DNA from: Armatimonadota bacterium
Lineage (GTDB): Bacteria; Armatimonadota; UBA5829; DTLH01
Length of the DNA stretch: 64,000 nt
Direction of reading: 5' to 3'
Assembly: GCA_029551395.1 (NCBI GenBank)
Contig: JAKPFN010000046.1
Coordinates: 1-64,000 of the forward strand
Shown here: positions 9,037 to 16,657 of the stretch, piece by piece
Numbering within the stretch: position 1 is the first letter of the stretch
How the letters are laid out: each line of letters opens with the position of its first letter
Translations under genes and position numbers: made by a program
Notes under the pieces: generated by a model
What the model was told of the DNA's origin: nothing
The model's database searches: none
The model's input: the letters and a program-made list of their open reading frames with translations, nothing else

Positions 9037-9922
9037 TGGGGATTCATCCTCCACAACGACACTTCTTGGAGAAGAATTCGAGATTTCCCGGATTGGGACA
9101 AACGGCAGCATGGAACGTTATGCTGAACTACTGCGCGAACTGGATGGCAATGTTGATGCCATCGGTCTGGGTGGTATCGACCTTTATCTGGCAGCAAACA
9201 ACCGGAAGTATGTCATAAGAGATGCTGCCAGACTTGCCAGGAATGTCAAAAAGACGCCTGTAGTCGATGGCAGCGGGATAAAAAACACTCTCGAGCGGGA
9301 TACCATCGAGTGGCTTCAACAGGAAGGGATAATCGACTTCAGTAAAAAGAATGTACTCGTTGTTGCAGCCGTAGACCGGTTCGGAATGGGTGAGGTCATC
9401 GGAAAGCTTGCAAAAAAGGTCGTTTACGGTGATTTGATGTTCGCTGTTGGTATTCCGATACCGCTGCGAAAGTGGATGACCATAAGGATTCTTGGTTTCC
9501 TTTTACTTCCATTAATCATCAGATTGCCGTTCAAATGGTTATATCCAACTGGAAAAAAGCAGGATACAATTACACCCAAGTATGAGAAGTATTACCGATG
9601 GGCTGATATAATTGCAGGAGATTATAAACTGATTGGGCGTTACCTTCCCACGAAGGAATCTGGCGCGCTCGTTGGAAAAACGATTATTACTAACACACTC
9701 ACTCAAAAAGATATTGAGAACTTGAAAGAGCGTGGTGTTGATACGATTATAACATCCACCAAAGACTTTGGAGGAAGGACGTTTGCTACAAATGTAGTCG
9801 AGGGGATTATCGTCACGATTGCAGGTAAACGGCCTGAAGATATGAAACCTGAGGACTACCAGGAAGTGCTTCGAAGGCTGGACTGGAAGCCCACTGTGAG
9901 AAAGCTAACGGCTGAAAGCTGA
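8999..9922 (+). CDS. Conserved protein of the family often labelled quinate 5-dehydrogenase
   Basis: A 307-aa protein resembling a family that automatic annotation calls quinate 5-dehydrogenase; I know of no biochemical support for that name and do not adopt it. Visible features are a conserved start ([12 protein letters not shown]), a GIDLYL motif near 60, a beta-strand/glycine stretch [16 protein letters not shown] near 120-135 that could be a nucleotide-binding turn, and a strongly hydrophobic segment near 157-185 ([15 protein letters not shown]) that suggests membrane association. It starts inside dus (GAGGA site 8 bases before the ATG) and is followed 32 bases later by an acyl-ACP-reductase-like dehydrogenase. 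Tight pairing suggests a joint, possibly lipid-related, function. Confidence is for a real gene, not for its role. Confidence 0.85.
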   Translation: MKRVVSVSLGSSSGDSSSTTTLLGEEFEISRIGTNGSMERYAELLRELDGNVDAIGLGGIDLYLAANNRKYVIRDAARLARNVKKTPVVDGSGIKNTLERDTIEWLQQEGIIDFSKKNVLVVAAVDRFGMGEVIGKLAKKVVYGDLMFAVGIPIPLRKWMTIRILGFLLLPLIIRLPFKWLYPTGKKQDTITPKYEKYYRWADIIAGDYKLIGRYLPTKESGALVGKTIITNTLTQKDIENLKERGVDTIITSTKDFGGRTFATNVVEGIIVTIAGKRPEDMKPEDYQEVLRRLDWKPTVRKLTAES

Positions 9923-9954
9923 TTCTAAGAGCCAACTGTTGCAGGAGATTTAGT

Positions 9955-11043
9955 TTGGAGCGATTTGGATTTATTATTCACCCGCTGGATGCAAAGCGGG
10001 ATGTTGCAAGGAAGTATCCGTTTGTCAAATTTTTACCAGAGAGCATAGTGGAGTGGGGGCTTACTAAGAAAAGCTCTATGCTTGTCTCGCACATCACAGG
10101 AGTAAAATCCAAAACCGGTGTTGAGGCGGAAGGATGGTTTGTTGGATGCCCGCTTACACCCAAACAGATGCTTTCACTCCCCAAAGAGTTCGTCTATAAA
10201 AAGATAATCGATGCCGCTAAAATTGCTCAGGATATGGGAGCGAAGATAGTAGGTCTTGGGGCGTTTACTTCAGTAGTTGGAGATGGCGGCAGGACAATCG
10301 CTCAGAATGTTGACATTGCTATTACCACCGGAAACAGCTTCACTGTAGCTACAGCGGTTGATGGCGCGGTAAAGGCTGCCAGACTTATGGATATCGACCC
10401 CGCAGCAGCTTCAGTGGCCGTAGTTGGCGCTGCCGGCTCTATTGGCCGCACTTGCGCTCAGATACTCTCACGCCAGGCTGCCCATATTACGCTTGTCGGA
10501 CTTGCGACTGACCCGCTTGAGAAAGTGGCTGAGGAACTTAGGACATTTGGTTCGGCTGAAATAGGCATTTCCAGCAACGTTGAGCAGGGAATCAGGGAAG
10601 CAGACATTGTTGTGACTGTTTCAAGCGCAACTGATGCTATTGTTGAGCCTTCTTATATTAAAACTGGTGCTGTTGTCTGCGATGTTGCTCGTCCAAGAGA
10701 CGTTTCCAAACGTGTAGTGGAAGAACGGGATGATGTTCTGGTCATAGATGGTGGTGTAGTGGCAGTTCCAGGAGATGTGGAGTTCAACTTCAGCTTCGGT
10801 TTTCCTCCGAAAACTGCTTATGCATGTATGTCAGAGACGATGGCTCTCTCCCTTGAAGCCCGTTACGAATGTTTTACGCTAGGCAAAGAGCTGACGCTTC
10901 AGCAGGTGGAAGAAATATCGGCTATTTGCAGCAAACATGGATTTGAACTCGCCGGATTCAGGAGTTTCGAGAAAGCTGTTACAGATGAGCAGATAGAGAC
11001 TATCCGTCAGAACGCAAAACGGCGAAAATCCAGAGCCAAATAG
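9955..11043 (+). CDS. Acyl-ACP-reductase-like dehydrogenase (AAR/COG5322 type)
   Basis: A 362-aa NAD(P)-dependent dehydrogenase. The N-terminal half carries GLGAFTSVV and TTGNSFTVA, which match the AAR signatures GGFTS and TTGNT. The Rossmann domain starts at VAVVGAAGSIGR (about 157-168). Cys291 in YACMSETMALSLE aligns with the FACFAEAMLLEFE segment of cyanobacterial long-chain acyl-ACP reductase, whose cysteine is the acyl-enzyme nucleophile. The C-terminal SKHGFELAGF also matches. On this basis the likely substrate is a fatty acyl-ACP or -CoA rather than shikimate, although automatic pipelines may call it shikimate dehydrogenase. No aldehyde-deformylating oxygenase lies in the window. It starts at TTG, 8 bases after GGAG. 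The partner gene upstream has a hydrophobic insert. Confidence 0.82.
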   Translation: MERFGFIIHPLDAKRDVARKYPFVKFLPESIVEWGLTKKSSMLVSHITGVKSKTGVEAEGWFVGCPLTPKQMLSLPKEFVYKKIIDAAKIAQDMGAKIVGLGAFTSVVGDGGRTIAQNVDIAITTGNSFTVATAVDGAVKAARLMDIDPAAASVAVVGAAGSIGRTCAQILSRQAAHITLVGLATDPLEKVAEELRTFGSAEIGISSNVEQGIREADIVVTVSSATDAIVEPSYIKTGAVVCDVARPRDVSKRVVEERDDVLVIDGGVVAVPGDVEFNFSFGFPPKTAYACMSETMALSLEARYECFTLGKELTLQQVEEISAICSKHGFELAGFRSFEKAVTDEQIETIRQNAKRRKSRAK

Positions 11044-11111
11044 CAAATAAGAAGCAGCAATAAGTAGAAGCGGCTTCACCTGTTATAGATACTGATGCAG
11101 GTCTGATCGAA

Positions 11112-11786
11112 TTACTCACTCATTCCTTTTCTGACAAGTTGTGCGCATTCATCACAGAAGTGCTTACCCTTATAATCGGTATCCGCACGCGAGTTAGAGA
11201 AAAACATTACACATGCTGGATTAGGGCAGTGAGCTAATCCGACTACATGTCCCAATTCGTGGACAGATTCAGTTACTGATCGTTTGATTAGGACTTTATG
11301 ATCAGGTTTGTTGTTCCCGTAAAACTCAGGCCGGAGTCTGGTAACTGACATAACACAAACACTACTTCCCATTTCTGCCAGTCCGAACAGGAAGTTAAGC
11401 TCAGGGGTATAAATATCCACGTCTGCTATTCCTATAACCAGGCCTTTCTTTGATTCCGGCAATTCCTTGAGCGTTTCCAGGAACGAGCGAGCCAGATATT
11501 GTTCCCGGTCTTTATTATAAGCATCTTTGGGGATATCAAGAGGTTTATCCACTATCTTATAATCTGTGCTGTAGATTTCTGCGACTTCAGGGGCGATGTC
11601 TTCTATGATTACCTTGTCGATATCCCCAATAGGAACTAAGTAAATAGTCTTCATGGAAACTTCTACCGTTCTCTTATGCAGTCTGTTATTGCCCGTTGTT
11701 CTACCATATAGGTTATAGACTACCAGAGTAACTACAACAGCCAGCGCTGCTGTAACCAGGAGCTTTTTCCAACTTTCTACAGCCAT
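11112..11786 (-). CDS. Membrane-anchored archaemetzincin (peptidase M54)
   Basis: A 224-aa zinc peptidase. One transmembrane anchor (LLVTAALAVVVTLVVYNL, about 9-26) is followed by a catalytic domain with HELGHVVGLAHC at 176-187, then C192-x-M194 (Met-turn) and CDEC at 211-214. This is the archaemetzincin arrangement of three zinc-binding His/Glu positions plus a second, structural Cys4 zinc site. Most archaemetzincins are soluble and archaeal; this one should sit on the outer face of the inner membrane, or inside if the anchor is inverted. Substrates are unknown. It shares direction with the DUF2161 gene 47 bases upstream, so the two may be co-transcribed. GGGAG precedes the ATG. Confidence 0.88.
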   Translation of the reverse strand: MAVESWKKLLVTAALAVVVTLVVYNLYGRTTGNNRLHKRTVEVSMKTIYLVPIGDIDKVIIEDIAPEVAEIYSTDYKIVDKPLDIPKDAYNKDREQYLARSFLETLKELPESKKGLVIGIADVDIYTPELNFLFGLAEMGSSVCVMSVTRLRPEFYGNNKPDHKVLIKRSVTESVHELGHVVGLAHCPNPACVMFFSNSRADTDYKGKHFCDECAQLVRKGMSE

Positions 11787-11833
11787 GTTATTGTCTCCCT
11801 ATTAGAAGAAATTGACTGCTTTGTCGTACAGAA

Positions 11834-12565
11834 TTACTGTGGGCAGTCGATTTGAGACACAACCGTTCTATAATGATCTACAGCTTCAGGGAATTCGCTG
11901 AGTGCAGTTCTTCCTTCCGGCTTCAATCCATAGACACCTCTATCTACACGCTCAAACCACCCATAGAAGTTACTGGATAGTATTGAAAGTGTCTTAGGAC
12001 CTGTTCCCAGATCTCTTAATTGCCTTGGTGCAAGTGGGCCGAAGCGTTCGATGCAGCAGGCAATGTGTATGGCGTTCTCTCTATAAGCCGTAACTACTTT
12101 CTTTCTGGATGATCCGCCTTCGTTATAATCGCCTGACCTTGATTCTATCTCTTGAATGATAGCAGATCTTACTTTACGTCTTTTTTTGCGGTCGAATGGC
12201 AATGGATGAAAGACAATCTGGACAGAAGGTTTGCTATTTAAGGAGACAAAGATAAGCCCGAGCTCCAACCGCCTTAGCAGGTGTTTGATCCCTTTCCATT
12301 CAGCAGTATAGATTCCACTTTTTTTAGGATATGGAACAGCGATATAGACTGAGTCAGTTACCCGTTGGCGTTTGACTGCCTGTATCAAGAGAGCTATGTT
12401 GAGAGTGCGTTTCATCTCGATGATAATAAGATCATCGCCTTTGATAGCAGTTATATCGCAGTCTCGGACTTCGCCCCGCACAGTATAGCCCAGATTAGTC
12501 AGGTAATCGCAGATTGGACGATAAAGCTCCGTTTCGCTCACAGCCTTCGCTGGTTCCTTTGCCAT
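11834..12565 (-). CDS. DUF2161 protein, PD-(D/E)XK nuclease-like fold
   Basis: A 243-aa protein of the DUF2161 family. The N-terminal half has the layout of a PD-(D/E)XK nuclease: ETELYRPICDYL helix, GEVRDCDITAIKGDDLIIIEMK (Glu...Asp...Glu-x-Lys), then a helix with Gln (ALLIQAVKRQ) and VYIAVPYPKK. The C-terminal half is a small predicted winged-helix-like region. Its cellular role is not known. I start it at ATG 12565, which fits where the family begins; an in-frame ATG at 12634 would add 23 residues. Neither has a good Shine-Dalgarno site. It is divergent from ftsY and upstream of the archaemetzincin gene. Confidence 0.82.
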   Translation of the reverse strand: MAKEPAKAVSETELYRPICDYLTNLGYTVRGEVRDCDITAIKGDDLIIIEMKRTLNIALLIQAVKRQRVTDSVYIAVPYPKKSGIYTAEWKGIKHLLRRLELGLIFVSLNSKPSVQIVFHPLPFDRKKRRKVRSAIIQEIESRSGDYNEGGSSRKKVVTAYRENAIHIACCIERFGPLAPRQLRDLGTGPKTLSILSSNFYGWFERVDRGVYGLKPEGRTALSEFPEAVDHYRTVVSQIDCPQ

Positions 12566-12683
12566 AGTAGATAAATCATATACGATGACCAGTTCAGCAA
12601 TCAACAACTTTTTAGGTTCACGATATATAGTCATCAGTCTATATTGCCGAAGGTATAATGTTATAGAATGGAAGCCGGAAAAA

Positions 12684-12711
12684 CTTTACACTTTCCACTT
12701 TACACTTTACA
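12684..12711 (+). repeat. Four tandem heptamers (CTTTACA) upstream of ftsY
   Basis: Four directly adjacent copies of a seven-base unit: CTTTACA, CTTTCCA, CTTTACA, CTTTACA. They occupy 12684-12711 in the divergent region between DUF2161 and ftsY. They could be operator-like sites or a slippage product. Confidence 0.7.
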
Positions 12712-12717
12712 CTAATA

Positions 12718-12745
12718 AAGCGGTCCTGCGGGGCTGCTTCTTTTT
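12718..12745 (+). terminator. Terminator-like hairpin in the ftsY leader
   Basis: AAGCGGTCC (12718-12726) pairs with GGGCTGCTT (12731-12739) around loop TGCG, with two G-T pairs, and is followed by CTTTTT. It lies on the plus strand between the tandem heptamers and the ftsY start, 20 bases before the ATG. Since the upstream gene points the other way, it may act as an attenuator of ftsY. Confidence 0.55.
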
Positions 12746-12764
12746 GTGTGGGAGATTGAGGTAA

Positions 12765-13661
12765 ATGCGATTATTCAGAGGAATATTCCAAAAGGTAGAC
12801 CAGCTTCTGACAGGCCGCCGTGCTATTGATGATGAACTGTTCGATGAGCTGGAAGAGATCCTGGTGCAGGCCGATATAAGCATACATACGGCTGTCAAAA
12901 CAGTAGATGAGCTGAGGCAGGTGACCCGACAGGAAAAGCTTAGAGAGACTTCAGAAGTAAGAGAGAAGCTGGAGCAGATACTCATAAGAATTCTTGAGAC
13001 GGATGTAAATCCCAAACTACAACAGTCTGATACTCCTCCGACTGTATATCTGGTTGTTGGCGTCAATGGAGTAGGGAAGACAACTACAATCGCCAAACTG
13101 GCGCACAGATATAGAAAACAAGGTAAGAAGGTGCTTCTTGCTGCTGCTGATACTTTCCGGGCAGCGGCAATCGATCAACTTGAGATATGGGCTAACCGTG
13201 TGGGAGTAGATATTGTGAAGCACCAACCTGGTGCTGATCCATCTGCTGTCTTATTCGATGCAATGCAGGCAGGACTTGCCCGGCAGGTAGATTATATAAT
13301 AGCCGATACTGCCGGACGACTTCATACCAAAGTCAACCTGATGGAAGAGCTTAAGAAGATGTCTCGCGTGGTCGAGCGTGCTATAGGGAAAAATCCTGAA
13401 GAGACACTTCTGGTACTCGATGCAACAACAGGGCAGAATGCAATAATACAAGCAAAAGAATTCTTAAGTGCAGTGAATGTCACCGGGATTGTCCTGGCGA
13501 AGCTGGATGGAACGTCCAAAGGCGGGATTGTTATCACAATCAAAGACGAACTGGGGGTACCTATAAAGCTCATTGGCACAGGGGAACACTTGGATGACCT
13601 TGAAGATTTCGATGCCGGAGAGTTCGTGCGAGCATTGGTGGAAGGGCCTTCCCAGGAATAG
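12765..13661 (+). CDS. ftsY: Signal recognition particle receptor FtsY
   Basis: GTPase that docks SRP-ribosome complexes at the inner membrane for co-translational insertion. The protein is short (298 aa), with an N domain (about 1-85) and the SRP-type G domain, but without the long acidic A domain of E. coli FtsY. GTPase motifs are GVNGVGKTTTIAKLA (G1), DTFRAAAIDQL (insertion box), DTAGRLH (G3), LAKLDGTSKGG (G4 TKLD variant) and GTGEHLDDLEDFD at the C-terminus. GGGAGATTGAGG precedes the ATG. Ffh and the 4.5S RNA are not in the window. Confidence 0.97.
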   Translation: MRLFRGIFQKVDQLLTGRRAIDDELFDELEEILVQADISIHTAVKTVDELRQVTRQEKLRETSEVREKLEQILIRILETDVNPKLQQSDTPPTVYLVVGVNGVGKTTTIAKLAHRYRKQGKKVLLAAADTFRAAAIDQLEIWANRVGVDIVKHQPGADPSAVLFDAMQAGLARQVDYIIADTAGRLHTKVNLMEELKKMSRVVERAIGKNPEETLLVLDATTGQNAIIQAKEFLSAVNVTGIVLAKLDGTSKGGIVITIKDELGVPIKLIGTGEHLDDLEDFDAGEFVRALVEGPSQE

Positions 13662-13741
13662 ATAAAAAAGTTCTATAAAGACTCTACAATTACCACAACT
13701 TTTATGTTAAGCCTGCTCAGGTGCATGGAAGAACTAGAGTG

Positions 13742-13840
13742 GCGGGCCAGGTAAGTGGCCAACGGAAGCCGAATCCTGGGCCGCAGCAGAATCGTCATCG
13801 GGTATGATCCCGCGGCGAAACTGCTATGGTCTCACACCAT
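13742..13840 (+). ncRNA. Candidate structured leader RNA of the pilin gene
   Basis: The 210 bases between ftsY and the first pilin fold into several adjacent helices. Stem A is 13742-13751 with 13775-13784 (ten pairs, one mismatch), enclosing a 23-base loop. Stem B is 13785-13789 with 13821-13825. Nested inside B are 13793-13796 with 13814-13817 and 13799-13802 with 13809-13812. Stem D is 13826-13830 with 13836-13840. A GGAGGAGGTG follows at 13849-13858. I compared it by eye with c-di-GMP, cobalamin, SAM, T-box, ZTP and ydaO consensus elements and found no class match. It could be a regulatory leader of the pilin gene. Confidence 0.5.
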
Positions 13841-13871
13841 GCGAGCCTGGAGGAGGTGTAAAAAACTAAAG

Positions 13872-14258
13872 ATGCTGTGGATTAGAGGAAAGAAGCGCAA
13901 GGGAGGATTCACACTGATTGAGATCATGATCGTTGTTCTCATCATAGGGTTCCTTCTCGCCATCGCAATCCCGAACTTCATGAAAGCCAGGGAGACATCC
14001 AGAGCCAAGAGCTGCCAGGGTAACCTGAGACAGATCGAAACGGCTAAGGAACAGTGGGCGATGGACACCAAAGCTGCATCGACAGCTGAACCTAAAGCGT
14101 CAGATCTTGTAGATGAGTATATGAAGGGAACTCCGGGTACTCTCCCGGATTGCCCGTCTGGCGGAACCTACTCGATCGGTACACTGAAGGTTAGACCGTC
14201 ATGCAGCATTGGAACGAATGGAGATGCTGCTGGTTACAACGACCACGTTCTGAAATAG
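13872..14258 (+). CDS. Type IV pilin/pseudopilin, PulG-like
   Basis: A 128-aa prepilin with a short basic leader (MLWIRGKKRKGG), a cleavage site before FTLIE (mature Phe1, Glu5), and the hydrophobic N-terminal helix ending LAIAIPNFMKARE. The globular part has Cys in CQGNLRQIETAKEQW and a cysteine pair in the PDCPSGGTY...PSCS region, as in PulG-like major pilins. A prepilin peptidase (not in the window) would process it. The start is set at the ATG just before the leader peptide; upstream codons belong to the structured leader. A strong GGAGGAGGTG lies about 14 bases before it, a rather long spacing. A second pilin gene follows after a terminator. Confidence 0.92.
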   Translation: MLWIRGKKRKGGFTLIEIMIVVLIIGFLLAIAIPNFMKARETSRAKSCQGNLRQIETAKEQWAMDTKAASTAEPKASDLVDEYMKGTPGTLPDCPSGGTYSIGTLKVRPSCSIGTNGDAAGYNDHVLK

Positions 14259-14272
14259 TGTGTTCGGAAATT

Positions 14273-14306
14273 GGGCAGCGGTTACTACCGCTGCCCTTGC
14301 ATTTTT
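14273..14306 (+). terminator. Rho-independent terminator after first pilin
   Basis: A perfect ten-pair stem GGGCAGCGGT / ACCGCTGCCC (14273-14282 with 14287-14296), loop TACT, and a TTGCATTTTT tail. Confidence 0.88.
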
Positions 14307-14316
14307 CAAGTTTTAC

Positions 14317-14343
14317 GGCCGCCTGTTGTGAAGACAGGTGGCC
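14317..14343 (+). promoter_or_regulatory. Hairpin in the leader of the second pilin
   Basis: GGCCGCCTGT (14317-14326) pairs fully with ACAGGTGGCC (14334-14343) with one G-T pair and a seven-base loop. There is no T-run, so it is not an ordinary terminator. It ends 25 bases before the pilin ATG at 14369. Confidence 0.5.
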
Positions 14344-14368
14344 ATGTTTCACTTATATGGATGGCCCT

Positions 14369-14707
14369 ATGACACAGATAAAACGACGTAATGGCTTTAC
14401 ATTGATCGAGATGGCCATCGTCCTTCTGGTTATCTCGATTTTAACAGCAATTGCTATTCCATCATATATGAGGTGTCGGGAAAACTCGAAAATTAGAGTG
14501 TGCCGTAGTCATCTGCGGCATCTGCAGGACGCAAAAGACCGATGGGCGATTGAGAACCGGAAGACAAGCAGTGATAAACCTACTTTTGACGACCTGATAC
14601 CGACTTACCTGAAAGGCGCTCCTGTGTGCCCCAACAGCGGGACTTATGAACTTGGAGCAGTAGGCGAAAACGTTACCTGCACAACACCTGGACATACAAT
14701 ATACTAG
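14369..14707 (+). CDS. Second type IV pilin/pseudopilin
   Basis: A 112-aa prepilin related to its neighbour: leader MTQIKRRNG, cleavage before FTLIE, helix AIVLLVISILTAIAIPSYMR, then CRSHLRHLQDAKDRWAIEN and a C-terminal PVCPNSGTYELG...CTTPGH. The CP-x-(S/G)-GTY and Cys-x(3)-GH ending is typical of PulG-like pilins. ATG 14369 gives a nine-residue leader; ATG 14357 would give thirteen. Neither has a clear Shine-Dalgarno site. It is smaller and more divergent than the first pilin and may be a minor pilin. Confidence 0.88.
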   Translation: MTQIKRRNGFTLIEMAIVLLVISILTAIAIPSYMRCRENSKIRVCRSHLRHLQDAKDRWAIENRKTSSDKPTFDDLIPTYLKGAPVCPNSGTYELGAVGENVTCTTPGHTIY

Positions 14708-14713
14708 TGTCCA

Positions 14714-15667
14714 TTACTTCAATTGGTGTGCAAGTGCGATGGCTTGACGTTTACGTCTGGCTGCGTCCATAGGATCGTTGTGCCTCCAGTGATGGATTAC
14801 GATATACTTTTGTATCTCGTAAAGGAGATACAAGTGCTGTCGCACGTATGCAGCTTCTGAGGTGTCTCTTTCGGCTCCATAGCCTGCCCAAAAAGCATCC
14901 TGGCTAAATCCTACATAATCCAGGACTGCAAACTCTATTTCAACGTCGCCCCACAGAGCGCGGTCCATATCCAAAATACCGCTTACAGTTCCATCTGGCA
15001 TGACAAGTATATTTTGCTCCCAGACATCCATATGAAGCAGCCTTGATATTACAGGGCGGTCAAAGCAGGAGTAGTTGCTGGTGAGTAGATTTCGCATAAA
15101 ATCAGCATCTTCAGGGCTGTAATGTCCCGTTGCGGAGACATCATCTATCATTTTGTCCCACATAATCCTGAAAGCTTCAGCCCAGGAGTTTTGAGGCTCC
15201 ATAGGATGGTGAGGGCCAATATATCCATACTTATCCGTAGTAATCTCATGGATTTGCCTCAAGAAAAAACCTATCTGGAACAGCACATGGTTTCGAATAT
15301 CGATAGGCATAGTTGTCAATTCTGTCATTGGTTTACCAGGCAGGCGTTCCATGATAAGGTAATCCCGGTTTATAAGCTTACGGCTGTCATCATAGGCAAA
15401 GATTTCTGGTACAGGGACAGATGTCCGTTCGCGTACAATAGCGTGCAGCGGCGGTTCTTGCGCCATCATTCCTCTTTCGTAGAAGATAAAACCAGCATCG
15501 TCCCGGGGTGCTATCCTGAGAACCATTTCTTTGTCTGTATCGCGGACAAAATACGTTGTATTGAATTTGCCTGTAGGAACCGGTTCAAATACCAGATTTT
15601 CTTCTTTGACTGGAAGATGGTACGCTACCATCTTTCTCAACAAGTGTAGATCAAAGTTCTCTCGCAT
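14714..15667 (-). CDS. Aminoglycoside phosphotransferase-family kinase
   Basis: A 317-aa protein-kinase-like small-molecule kinase (APH/COG3173 type). The catalytic loop LHMDVWEQNILV has the HxDxxxxN pattern, and the Mg-binding ILDMDRALWGDVEIEFA follows. The N-lobe carries a Lys-free but typical MVLRIAPRD strand. The substrate is unknown; chromosomal members act on sugars, choline, homoserine or antibiotics. It lies 3 bases downstream of the OGG1-type gene, so the two are co-transcribed, although no functional link is obvious. Confidence 0.88.
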   Translation of the reverse strand: MRENFDLHLLRKMVAYHLPVKEENLVFEPVPTGKFNTTYFVRDTDKEMVLRIAPRDDAGFIFYERGMMAQEPPLHAIVRERTSVPVPEIFAYDDSRKLINRDYLIMERLPGKPMTELTTMPIDIRNHVLFQIGFFLRQIHEITTDKYGYIGPHHPMEPQNSWAEAFRIMWDKMIDDVSATGHYSPEDADFMRNLLTSNYSCFDRPVISRLLHMDVWEQNILVMPDGTVSGILDMDRALWGDVEIEFAVLDYVGFSQDAFWAGYGAERDTSEAAYVRQHLYLLYEIQKYIVIHHWRHNDPMDAARRKRQAIALAHQLK

Positions 15668-15670
15668 AAC

Positions 15671-16576
15671 TTACCTTGCAATCGGGATGGCCTGCTGCCT
15701 GCTTGTTCTCAGCAAATCTTCGTAGTACAGAAATTCCTGCGCCCAGCCTGCATAATCTCCGAATTTATCCCAGAATACCTGGACAATCTTGTCATACGCA
15801 GCAGGAGTGATTGTTTTTGTCTTGAGGTCTGGCATGTAGAACCGGACAGCAACCTGCCTGATATGTGTGTCTACTGGAACAGCTTTGTCTTTATCAAGAG
15901 AGAACAGACATACACAGTCAGCAATCTTAGCTCCGATACCGCGTAGTGCAACCAAATCTGCCTTTGCATCTTCATAACTTCTGGAACGCATCGAAAGCAG
16001 CCAACCTTTTGGATGAGACAATATCTGCCTGGCTACCGTTACTATGTTTGATCCTCGCCAACCGAGTCCTGCCTTATTACGTATCTCATCAGGATCAGCA
16101 GAGGCAAGCGCTGATATGGAAGGAAATGCGTAGTGGTCAACTCCTCCTGCTGATGCAATAAAAGTGCCGTACATTCTGGAAAGCTCATCAACGGATTTCG
16201 ATATCCTTGGCACTGAGTTGGCTGTTGAGCAGACATAAGAGATAATTGTCTCTTCAGGGTCCTGTCTTACCAGCCTTAGCCCTGCAAACTGCTTTACCAG
16301 AACAGCTAGATGTTCATCTGCATTGGAAAGATGTTCATAAATGGCTGGTACATCATCATCAAGCCTGAAATAGCTGTTGAAAAGGGCCAGGTCTGGTTTA
16401 CCAGGCAATGTTTCCCATAGAAATCCGTTGTCTTGTTCCTTGACACGAATTACTTTGCCTTTAACCGGAGCAGCCCACCAGCCTTCATTATCCTGTTTCC
16501 ACCTGAATGCCTGTCCACATGTCAGCGTATAAGTCAGGTTCAGGTATTCATGTGCATAATCCAGATATTCAGCCAT
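15671..16576 (-). CDS. ogg: 8-oxoguanine DNA glycosylase/AP lyase (OGG1-type)
   Basis: Removes 8-oxoguanine opposite C and cleaves the abasic site. The protein is 301 aa: an N-terminal OGG_N domain (LTCGQAFRWKQ, the usual GQxFRW) and the HhH-GPD core. The helix-hairpin-helix LRGIGAKIADCVCLFSLDK holds the catalytic lysine in GIGAK, and the catalytic aspartate follows in AVPVDTHI, the same order as human OGG1 (Lys249, Asp268). This eukaryote-like OGG1 family is scattered in bacteria, mostly in anaerobes and deep lineages. Confidence 0.93.
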   Translation of the reverse strand: MAEYLDYAHEYLNLTYTLTCGQAFRWKQDNEGWWAAPVKGKVIRVKEQDNGFLWETLPGKPDLALFNSYFRLDDDVPAIYEHLSNADEHLAVLVKQFAGLRLVRQDPEETIISYVCSTANSVPRISKSVDELSRMYGTFIASAGGVDHYAFPSISALASADPDEIRNKAGLGWRGSNIVTVARQILSHPKGWLLSMRSRSYEDAKADLVALRGIGAKIADCVCLFSLDKDKAVPVDTHIRQVAVRFYMPDLKTKTITPAAYDKIVQVFWDKFGDYAGWAQEFLYYEDLLRTSRQQAIPIAR

Positions 16577-16604
16577 TAGCCATTACCATTTCCGTACATC
16601 AATA

Positions 16605-16634
16605 AAGGGGCATCCCTACGATGGGATACCCCTT
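16605..16634 (-). terminator. Terminator after the DUF151 gene
   Basis: On the minus strand AAGGGGTATCCC pairs with GGGATGCCCCTT (12 pairs with one T-G) around a six-base loop, followed by TTTATT. It lies 23 bases after the DUF151 stop. Confidence 0.75.
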
Positions 16635-16657
16635 CTTAAGACTTGCCTGACGTCGGA

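Noticed and set aside
8999-9922. Functional name quinate 5-dehydrogenase
   Set aside because: That label comes from automatic annotation; I see no quinate/shikimate-dehydrogenase signature, so I keep it as unknown.
12684-12711. Tandem heptamers considered as a CRISPR-like array
   Set aside because: The units are 7 bases and directly adjacent with no spacers.
13742-13840. c-di-GMP-I riboswitch assignment for the pilin leader
   Set aside because: The conserved GCAAACC and GACGCAAAGCC segments and the GNRA loop are not present; only a distant AACGGAAGCC resemblance exists.
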